Positions 56,253-64,000 of a stretch of DNA of 64,000 bases are shown here, in pieces; positions within the stretch are counted from its first letter, which is position 1, and every line of letters starts with the position of its first letter. The DNA is from Raffaelea ambrosiae (lineage: Eukaryota; Ascomycota; Sordariomycetes; Ophiostomatales; Ophiostomataceae). The notes below the pieces were generated by a model. The model searched no databases. It was not told the origin of the DNA and was given only the letters and a program-made list of their open reading frames with translations. The position numbers and the translations under genes are program-made. The stretch covers positions 2,544,453 to 2,608,452 of the forward strand of contig PCDI01000001.1 of assembly GCA_002778195.1 (NCBI GenBank). The letters run 5' to 3'.

Positions 56253-56582
56253 CGTTGCTGCTGTGGCCGTGGCTGGGGTTCTGGAGACGTCTGGTGGTGG
56301 AGGGGCTCCTTAATTAGAAAGCACGAACAAATAATATCCTCGCCCCCAGCAGTGGAAAAGTGAAGCTCGTTGCTCAAAGGATCGTCGCTAAAAACCATGG
56401 ACGTGGGGCGTAGCGAGGTGGTATGCAGAAACCGCGAAACCCCGCCCCCGAATATGTACGTAGCCGATACACTACCAGGCACGTAGGCCAGGGCAAGAGC
56501 TTCCCCTCACAGACATCGCCCATCGACATCCAGCTATCTATACCGCACTCGACGACAAAGAAAGAGGACAAAGCAGGAGACG
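56253..56582. promoter_or_regulatory. GIM5/VPS37 divergent promoter
   Basis: 330 bp between two start codons; no repeats or ORFs of note. Confidence 0.5.
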
Positions 56583-57407
56583 ATGTATTCTGCGACGGCC
56601 CCCATCCCGCCGCCGAAGCCCGGCAGCCATGACGCCAGCCAGAGGACAACGCCGGGCTTGACACAGTCGCCCCGGCCACCGCCACTGCCCGAAACACCGT
56701 CCAGCCTGCCAGAGGCAGCATCGCACGCACAGGTCACAGCACCGCAAGCCATACCCGACCCTGGCGCCAACTGGCTGCCAAAGATGCTACAGGATGCGTC
56801 GTGAGTTGTGTCGTTGCGTCCTTTTCTTTGTCACTCATTTCAGCCATGCTACTCCTCGCCCAGCCTGGCCATGTTCAGTGTGCTAACCTGACGTCGCCTA
56901 CACAGAAAGCAAGACCTTGCCGAGATTCTCTCGTCGCCAGAGATGCTGTCGGCCCTCACGCACTCGTCTTCGACCATCCACCCGTCACTGGACGCATCAC
57001 GCTCGGCACTGGAGGCGGCACTGGACGAGAACATGCAGCTGGCACAGCACCTCCAGGAGCTCGAGGCTCAGCTGGCCCACCAGCGGTCGGCCACGCACGC
57101 ACAGCTGCTGGGAGCCCACGCCCTCGAGCGTACCTGGCGGGCGAAGCAGGGCACCATGGATGCGGCGCTGACACCGTTTGCACCGGCCAGCCTGTACCAG
57201 CAGCTGGCGTCGGGAGTGTCAGAGCAAGAGCAGATCTGTCTGGCGCTGGAGGAGAGCTTTCTCGACGGCGACGGCGACGGGGGGCTGGCGAGCGAGCGCG
57301 AGGCCTCCGAATGGGTGCGGCGGTACCGCGAAGCCAGGAAGCTCTACTACCTACGACAGGAGAGAAGGGAACGCTGGGACGAGGGACGCGTGGGCGGATG
57401 GCGGTAG
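56583..57407 (+). CDS. VPS37: ESCRT-I subunit Vps37 (Mod(r) domain)
   Basis: ESCRT-I component for sorting ubiquitinated cargo into multivesicular bodies. Two exons, 56583-56800 and 56906-57407; 239 aa. The N-terminal 70 residues are Pro-rich (MYSATAPIPPPKPGSH) and may bind partners. The Mod(r) domain follows: WLPKMLQDASKQDLAEILSS spans the splice, then PEMLSALTH, a long helical hairpin (LDENMQLAQHLQELEAQLAH and LLGAHALERTWRAKQG), and the returning helix LYQQLASGVSEQEQICLALE with a Gly/Asp loop and EWVRRYREARKLYYLRQERR at the end. The final YRxxRxLYYLRxERxxRW is typical of fungal Vps37. Confidence 0.88.
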
Positions 57408-59499
57408 GAGGCGAGGAGCACGCTCCAAACTCCCGACTCCCCGCCCCGACTCCGGCCCGAGCGACAGCATCGAAGGNGGGGGGGGGGGAGGGGGGGGGAC
57501 GGAATGGCTGGACTGGGACAGACAAAAGGATGTCGGGACATGCTGGGGCACGGGATGCGTGGGATGACCAGCTGGTGAAACAAACGGCATCGAAGCGGTG
57601 CGAAGCGGCACGAAACGAGTGGCGTCACGAGAAATGGAACTTGCCGCCATCATGGGATCAGCAAGCAGCGAGATGCACAGAAGGCATCATCCAACACGTC
57701 TGTTCCACGGCATCAAGGAATGGCACCACGCAGCCACGCGAACAGAGAGGAAATACCATCTTTGGGAGCTCCGAGCACCGAACAATCCTTGGGGGCCGCC
57801 GTTTACCTTTCGCCGTCTACATTCCCAAGGGGCACATATTTTCTGCTCCCGCTTGGGAGGGTCCGCAGCGCGACATAGCCGCCCTGGCGGAGATTCGTTC
57901 GCCAATGACCCGCATCTTGTCCCGGCATGAGGCCGAGATAACAGGGCACAAGCAAAGGAGAAGCAAAAAAAAACGGCTGACTGACGGGGCGGTGGTACCC
58001 CAAAGGGAATCTGCGCGCCCGTGATGGGATTCGGTCTAGGAAGACCGAGCAAAGCGAAACAACACACACGGTTGCAGCAGAGGGGGTCCAGATCGTATCG
58101 GGAGACCACGCGAGACAGAAGGACGGACCGAATATGGCTCCAACAGCGGTGGTGGTGGATTGGGGCGGGTAGTTGGCGTAGGAGTTTCCACATTTGGCTG
58201 AGACAGTCCCACGTGCTGTATGCGAGTTTTTTTTCTTTTTGGGTTTTTTTTTTCGGTTTTTTTCCTCCTATGGTCTGCAGGGCAGACAAATGATAGTCAA
58301 TGAGCACAGACTGCGGGCCGATTCGGACAGCTTCAGTAAAGGACGACATATCCATTTATTTCGTTCCTTTTTCCAGTTTCGCTCTTCGCTACGGTCGATT
58401 TTATCTTCCCATTTTCCCCCTCTATCTCTGCTGGTTCGTCTCTTCTGGCTAGGATTTCGCCTTACCGCGAGCCCGGGCGCCCGAGCCCATTGTAGGGTGG
58501 TTATTTCCGCGTATACTCGTAGAAGCATGTCGCTGTTCTCAAGCAGGTCAGCCGCAGGAATGAGGAAGAGTGGGTTGTGTGTCTTGCGTGTGTGTGTGCG
58601 TATGGAGCCCCGTTAATCAGGGCCAACGGGCGTGATTCCCAAAGAGGAAAAAGGAGCATATTAGCGAAGACACGGTACATGTAAGATCGAAAGAGGAAAA
58701 AGCAGCAGCGATAAATCACACATGACTTGAAACCGACGTGCATAAAAGGTGCAGCAGGCCATGTGTGTCTCACACGGAGCCTCGAGACAATGTAAGAAAG
58801 GTACGCGTACAAGACCCTTGTACCATAGTAGTTGCTATGTAGAAGAGCGTTGATGTTACATGCACATAGTGAAATGCAGCATCTCACTAGCACTGTGGCG
58901 AGTGCGTGTCGTGGTGAGATGCGCAGAGGCAGGGAGGGATGCAGACCCGGCTGCCGAACGACGGCTATCCCAGCACACGACGTCATAGACAAAGGACCAA
59001 CGACCTTGTCTGCTCCTGCTACGAGTACGATACATGGCACATCTCCATCTGTGTGGTCAGGCAATGAAGATACATCATGATACATCAGACATTCATCAGA
59101 CATACATGAGGAATAATATACGAGCGAGGTCCCACCATGGTTGCCCTTCCTGGCACATAAAGGACACCCGAAGAACACAATATCTAGAGGGAAAAGAAGT
59201 AGACGAAGAAGAAGGAGAAAGAGGGAAACGAAAGGAGAAGGAAGGAAAAGGAAATCGTGCGAGGAGCACTTCCGAAGCAACAGCGAGCAAACAGAGTAGC
59301 AAAGAGGAATGAGGAAACAAGAAGGCCAAGGAAGTCGTAGCACGTCGTCAAAGCAGCTGAAAAGAGAAAGAAACAGAGGGAAAAGGATGGAAAATATGAA
59401 GAAAAGGGGAGAAAGGGGAGAAAGATAAGAAAAAAGGAAGAAAAAAAGGAAGAAAAAAAAGGAAAAGAAAAGTTGCCTCCTCCGTCCACGTCGAGATGA
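57408..59499. other. convergent intergenic region
   Basis: A single ambiguous base at 57477 lies within a G-run (57475-57499). Poly-T runs at 58225-58263. From 59160 to 59475 the plus strand is purine-rich with AAGGAAG repeats, likely the 3' UTR of the downstream minus-strand gene. No gene supported. Confidence 0.55.
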
Positions 59500-61230
59500 C
59501 TACAAGAAGCTGAAAGGGCTTTTGGCCATCTCAGGGCTGCGAGGGCTCATGGGAAGAGCAAACAGCTCGTCCTCGCCGTCCACGGCCTCGCCTGGGAGGG
59601 TCCCAGCGGGCGCACCGTGCTCGCCACGCACCACTGCATCGAGAGAGTTGTGGATGCCGGCCGGCGGGTCGATGGAGGTGTAGGGCGCAGCCTGGGGGTG
59701 GAAGAAGGCTGCCTTGGTGGAGCCTCTTGGTCCTGCTGGTGCTGCCTGTGCCGACCGAGTAGCAATGGCTGCGGCTTTGCTCGCTGAAACGCAAAAAAAA
59801 AAAAAAGAGAGAGAGGTCAGATACGGTCCCAATATAGATATACGGTGTAAGATGCAAAGAGGTGGAAAAAGAACGACCCCCCCCCCTTTTTTTTTTTCTT
59901 TCAACCCCCCTCCGTTGCCTCCCCTGGCTTTTTGATTTATTGCATCGTCATGCAAGATATTATTTGCCCATACGAATCTGACAAATCTGAGCCTCGAACA
60001 GGGCAGGACCTGGATCTTCTTCACACACATACACACACACACACACACACTGTTCAGACGCCTGTGCCGCGCATTGGAAATTGTACACGTACCCTGTGAT
60101 GCGGCTGCAAGATCGGCCGGCGACGTGGCCAGCTTGAGGCCCCTGAGCTTCTCGCCCAGCTTTCCTCCCACGGCTGGCCGGGGCGTGGCGCGGGCAGGCG
60201 GGCTCAGGGGGTCTGGAAGCTGAGGCTGGCTCGTCTGGGGGCCGAGAGGTGTGCCGACGCCAAAGTGCTCAATGATCCACTCGTGTTCCTGGATGGCAAT
60301 CTGCAGGCCAATGCTCTCGCTGTTGGCCTTCATCTCGGCCTCAATCTCGGCCTCCAAGTCGGCCAGTCTCTGCTTGGCCCATATGGTATGCAAGACGCCG
60401 CGCAGGCCTGCGTCCTTGCTGTCAGAGCCGAGACTGGCCGGGAAGATGGCTGGCATGGGCTTGGTCCGCAGCACTCCATCGTCGTCGGTCGTCGTTGTCG
60501 TCGTCGTCGTCGTCGTCGTCGCAGTGGTGATGGTGTTGGCGTTCGCGGTATTAGTGGCATCAGATGTATGACCAGCCCCACTCTTTTCGGTGCTCTTACT
60601 CGGGGCAGCATCGACGGTCTCTGATGTCTCGCCCGGCTTAGTACGCGCAGTAGCAGCAGTAGTAGTAGTAGTAGTAGTAGTGGCTCTCCTCGGAGTGGCT
60701 CTCTTCGGAGTGATGGCAACCAGCGCGGGAATATGCACACCAGGTGGCAGCAGGAAGTACATGCGCTTTGTCGAGCCATTGGCCGCCGCACTGGTGGTAT
60801 CCCGCACGGCTACCACATTGCTGTTAGTCTTGCCCTCCCACGAAACAACCCAGTCGTCTGACTCGGACTCGACTGTCCGTCCGCTACTTTTGTCCGCGCT
60901 GCCGGCGCCAGGACCCCCCTGAGCAGCACCGGGCGCACCAGGTCCAGCACTAGTGTCGGCACTAGGAAGCGTCGAGCTGACGTCCCACTCGACCATGAGA
61001 ATCTTGGTGCCCTCGTTGCCCTTGCCTTCTTCGAATTCGAAGCGGGAGAGGGCAAAGGACGAAAACGGCGACGTCGGGGTATCGATTACAGCGGGCTGCC
61101 CCTGGCCACCGGGGACAGGTTGCGTCACAACAAACGGGCTCGGCTTAGAGAGTATGTCCGGCTCTGCCATATTGTTCTCGTCTTCGGGTGTGGGCGGAAG
61201 GACGGGGAAGGGGTGGGCAGGGCGCGACAT
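59500..61230 (-). CDS. uncharacterised Ser/Thr/Pro-rich protein
   Basis: Function not recognised. Two exons on the minus strand, 61230-60093 and 59783-59500 (donor GTACGT, acceptor TTTCAG); 473 aa. The start MSRPAHPFPVLPPTPEDENN is used; an alternative is MAEPDILS at 61170. The N-terminal block looks conserved: PDILSKPSPFVVTQPVPGGQ, then DTPTSPFSSFALSRFEFEEG and GTKILMVEWDVS, later DDWVVSWEGKTNSNVVAVRD and YFLLPPGVHIPALVAITPKR. Poly-Thr tracts encoded by ACG/ACT repeats occupy two places (about 60655-60690 and 60480-60525). A short helical module (LRGVLHTIWAKQRLADLEAE) follows, and the C-terminal exon ends SPRSPEMAKSPFSFL. The 309-nt intron contains a CA tract and poly-A/C runs, so the splice is less certain than others. 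Confidence 0.75.
   Translation of the reverse strand: MSRPAHPFPVLPPTPEDENNMAEPDILSKPSPFVVTQPVPGGQGQPAVIDTPTSPFSSFALSRFEFEEGKGNEGTKILMVEWDVSSTLPSADTSAGPGAPGAAQGGPGAGSADKSSGRTVESESDDWVVSWEGKTNSNVVAVRDTTSAAANGSTKRMYFLLPPGVHIPALVAITPKRATPRRATTTTTTTTAATARTKPGETSETVDAAPSKSTEKSGAGHTSDATNTANANTITTATTTTTTTTTTTDDDGVLRTKPMPAIFPASLGSDSKDAGLRGVLHTIWAKQRLADLEAEIEAEMKANSESIGLQIAIQEHEWIIEHFGVGTPLGPQTSQPQLPDPLSPPARATPRPAVGGKLGEKLRGLKLATSPADLAAASQGTCTISNARHRRLNSVCVCVCMCVKKIQVLPCSRLRFVRFVWANNILHDDAINQKARGGNGGGLKEKKKGGGVVLFPPLCILHRISILGPYLTSLSFFFFCVSASKAAAIATRSAQAAPAGPRGSTKAAFFHPQAAPYTSIDPPAGIHNSLDAVVRGEHGAPAGTLPGEAVDGEDELFALPMSPRSPEMAKSPFSFL
60478..60690 (+). repeat. trinucleotide repeats encoding poly-Thr
   Basis: GTC/CGT repeats at 60481-60522 and GTA repeats at 60657-60679 read as Thr codons on the minus strand. 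Confidence 0.8.
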
Positions 61231-61315
61231 GAGGAAAGATGGATCGACGATGGTCGGAAAGAGAAAGGAATGGTTTAGGTAGCAAGCGGGTAGCACGAGC
61301 AGGTGCAGAAGGGAG

Positions 61316-61356
61316 CGAGAGAACGAGAGAACGAGAGAACGAGAGAACGAGAGAGA
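61316..61356 (+). repeat. 8-bp tandem repeat GAGAGAAC
   Basis: About five copies in the leader of the minus-strand gene at 61230. Confidence 0.8.
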
Positions 61357-61959
61357 AAAAGCGCGGTCGTGTTGGCGTGGAATCTAGAGCCTGGGCTCGC
61401 GTTGAGATTGGACCATGTCCCGGGCCGAGACTGTCAGCACCTGGCGGGTTGGATGATAGCAGCCTCTGCGAAGACTCAGGGTCCGTTGTGAGGTCCTGCT
61501 GCTTCTGCTGCTGCTCGGGGCAATACGATGTTTGGAATGTCTGGCCTGGCAGCGGTGCGTGGAGGGCGAGTGGAAGAGTCAGGAAATGTGTTGGTGACGG
61601 CAGTTTGTATGCAAGTAAGTCTCTTGCTTTCCAGACCCCTTGGCAACCGTTAGAACGCGGATGCGGAAGGGAACAACCAGAGCAGTGACAGCCACAGAAC
61701 GACGGGAGAGCCGAGAGATAACAGGCGGGTGACGCCAATACAGGCAGGAGCTGGATAATAGAGACGTAAAGAAGGAATGCGGTTGGACCGCCGGTAACTC
61801 AGCCACTTTCTGTCCACAAACGGCACAAGGGGGGGGGGGGCACAATTGGCGACTGGGGAAAGAGGTAAGATAGAGGTAGTTGTGAAGTGGGTTTCCAACA
61901 GCTGTCTGTGCAAGGCGCCGACGAGGCTGAAGGGGCGGGGGGCTGATGGAGGCCAGGGA

Positions 61960-62038
61960 GACACCAGGAGACCAGGGCACCAGGAGACCAGGACACCAGG
62001 ACACCAGGACACCAGGAGACACCGGGAGACACCAGAAA
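61960..62038 (+). repeat. degenerate CACCAGGA minisatellite
   Basis: About eight units of GACACCAGGA/GACCAGGACA type with length changes between units. Confidence 0.8.
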
Positions 62039-62187
62039 AGACACGAGGGGGGGTAGTAGGCCGGAACGATATCACGTTTGCACCGGCTATTCTTGTCTGA
62101 ATATGGTAAATGTGGGTTGTTCCGCCGTGGTGCACGGGGCGACACTGAGAGGAAGCAGTCGAGAGTATGCTTTGCTAATAAACGCAC

Positions 62188-62291
62188 GAGCTGGAAGCAA
62201 GAGCTGGGAGCAAGAGCTGGGAGCAAGAGCTGGGAGCAAGAGCTGGAAGCAAGAGCTGGAAGCAAGAGCCGGAAGCAAGAGCCGGAAGCGC
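62188..62291 (+). repeat. 13-bp x 8 minisatellite
   Basis: Units of GAGCTGGGAGCAA starting at 62188 and every 13 bases to 62279; variants GGAAG and CCGG are grouped, showing ordered spread of changes along the array. Confidence 0.9.
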
Positions 62292-64000
62292 AGAGAGCGG
62301 GCGGGATGGCGAGACCGAGCAGAGGTGGACGGGCAGACGGATTGGTCAGAGTGATGGCAGCTGTGACGTAGGACGATGCCTGGAGACGGCCTGGAGACGG
62401 TATGCGGACGCACAGGACGATGTACACAGGACGATGCAAGTCGGCGCGAATCTGATAGCCCTGCGGGATCGCCAAAGCAGAAATAGAAGCCAGCACGCGA
62501 GGATGCAAGCGGCGACGAGACCGGAGCCGAGGGCTGGCCAGAGGAGGGGGGGGGGGGGCTAAGCAGGAGGGAAGGGGGGCGCGATCGTCCTGTTTGCCGG
62601 CAGGGTCGCCGGGATTTCTGGTTCTCTAGCGTTGAGGCGCTCGCGTTGGGTGCAGGGGTAGGGCGCATAAGACAGCAGGCCTTGTCGGGTTGAGCAGCAG
62701 CCAGCAAGGGGCAGATATAAAAGGGAAAGTTTGGGCGGATGGAACGGTTACGACGAGGAGCGTGATTTTATTAATATACAACGTATTTTATTATTTCCTG
62801 GTCGCTGGCGACCGGCTGCGGGCGTGCATGACAAAGAACGGCAGCGGACGCATTGGTGACCGCGCGAAGCGACCGCCGAGCCCCCAGGGGCACAAATAGA
62901 AGAACCGCGACGAGCCACAGAGACAAGAGGGCAGCACACGAGGGAGGTGGCCAAGATGAGGAAGCCGAGCAGGCGGAGACGGGCTGGGCCAGGACAGCCA
63001 GAGAAGCAGCACACGAAAGGCACAGCGGGCGCGAAGCACAATACGGGCCACAGGAACACGAGGGGACCATCACCAAAGCACATCCATTCGCCTTTTTTTT
63101 TCTTGCTGGGCGGTGCGGCGCCAGAGAGCAGTTACGAGTAGTCCGTATGAATTGCCATGCTGAGGTGTCAGCAGAAAACGGCGAGAGCCAGGCGTGTTCT
63201 ATAAATAGACCAAGCGAGCCGGGGCGCTGCGGAGTTTGTGGCAGAATGCGCGACGCTGGTTGGCCGAGACCGCTGGGGCAGCTGTGTGCGCGACCAAGGA
63301 AAGAGGAGGGCCAAGAGGCGACGACCAGCGCGGGCGTGGAGCACCAAGAGAGCGCGATGGCACCCGGAGACGAAGGAGGGGGGGGGGGAGGGGGCAGGCA
63401 CGGAGGACGGAGAAGAAATGGAAGGAAGACGGCACAAACACAGGCGCGCATGCAGGCAAGGCCGGCATGGCGGAGACTGGCTGCGGCGGGCAAAGCGAGG
63501 CGGAACAGAGGGGGCCAGACGGTGCAGGGCCGGGCAGAGGCAATGCAGGGCGGAGTCGGGGGCCGAGACAAGAGCCAGCAGGCAGATGGTGTCCATTCTC
63601 GCGTGGCAGCGCAGGTGCATGCAGGAGTTGTCTGACAATACATGGTACATACAAAGTACTAGTAGTAATATGCAGCAAATGGTGGACCGGGTACTGGAAT
63701 ATTCCCAAAAGAGAAAACGTGTACTCGTAGGTGCATGCTCTGCGCCAGCTAACCAGCAATTGACTAACTAGTTACATAGTAGTTAATAGTTGCCCGCGCA
63801 GCTACGGCCATGCCCGCTGGCCAATCCCTCGGTACACGGAAATACGCCGCTGCTACTACGTACCGTAAGACAGTTGGTTGGCTTCCTGCCAGACAGCCAC
63901 CAGTGCCTAAGCCAGATCTGGCGCAATCGCCGTACGAGCACTCCTTCTCCTTTAAGTACCAGTTCTTTGTAATCCACTCGTATTGCGCAGCGGTGGCATA

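Larger units (their letters stand above)
61231..64000. other. gene-poor end of the window
   Basis: 2.8 kb without a supported gene. It contains an 8-bp repeat (GAGAGAAC) at about 61316-61355, a GA-CACCAGG repeat at 61960-62038, a 13-bp minisatellite at 62188-62291, several G-runs, and long chance ORFs on both strands with Arg/Gly or Pro/Ser bias. A gene starting beyond the window cannot be excluded. Confidence 0.5.

Noticed and set aside
1..64000. tRNA or dispersed 5S rRNA genes
   Set aside because: I looked for B-box GGTTCGANNCC and 5S-type starts on both strands by eye and saw none; a tRNAscan or Infernal run would be decisive.
61231..64000. A gene on the minus strand at 61.5-62.7 kb or on the plus strand at 62.8-63.8 kb
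   Set aside because: Long frames exist but are low-complexity shadows of minisatellites and G-runs, without conserved blocks or credible splice pairs.

Overview
The window is nuclear DNA of a filamentous ascomycete, most likely a Sordariomycete. Genes are broken by short GT-AG introns of about 45-150 nt with CTAAC/CTGAC-like branch sites. Coding DNA is GC-rich with strong C/G bias at third codon positions. The tubulin and PP2A-B proteins closely resemble the Neurospora-type sequences as I remember them. I could not settle the order; Ophiostomatales (Sporothrix-like) is a guess. I see 21 protein genes and no convincing tRNA, rRNA, CRISPR, prophage or intact transposon.

Layout: 0-5.3 kb holds the 3' part of a Byr4-like septation regulator and a seven-exon beta-tubulin. 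6.4-10.9 kb holds two minus-strand low-complexity genes of unknown function. 12.7-26.3 kb holds three plus-strand genes: PP2A B55 subunit, a Yea4-type UDP-GlcNAc transporter and the endocytic adaptor Sla1. Between the first two lies an AT-richer island (15.7-17.0 kb) with broken ORFs and a stretch of ambiguous bases. 27.5-33.7 kb holds a TLC-domain membrane protein, Cog8 and the mitochondrial glycine carrier Hem25. 34.5-41.1 kb holds three minus-strand genes: a charged coiled-coil protein, prefoldin 1 and alkaline ceramidase. 42.6-52.3 kb holds Sgm1/TMF, the proteasome chaperone Nas6 (eight exons, one of 14 nt), the splicing factor Prp46 and ORC1. 53.3-61.2 kb holds an uncharacterised protein, prefoldin 5, Vps37 and a further unknown protein. 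The last 2.8 kb holds only minisatellites and low-complexity DNA.

The genes are unrelated housekeeping genes, not a cluster. Themes recur: cytoskeleton (beta-tubulin, the two prefoldin subunits that help fold it, Byr4, Sla1), membrane traffic (Cog8, Sgm1, Vps37, Sla1, the nucleotide-sugar transporter), sphingolipid/membrane enzymes (ceramidase, TLC protein), and DNA/RNA/protein machinery (ORC1, Prp46, Nas6). Several pairs are divergent and share short promoters (Nas6/Prp46, ORC1/unknown, Pfd5/Vps37).

I found no convincing new multigene system. The points most worth a second look are a natural Tyr at beta-tubulin position 167 (the benzimidazole-resistance residue), a 14-nt microexon in Nas6, a GC-AG intron in prefoldin 5, a perfect 3 x 43-bp repeat touching the Prp46 start codon, a palindromic SCB-like site upstream of ORC1, tandem duplications inside introns, and the AT-rich island.
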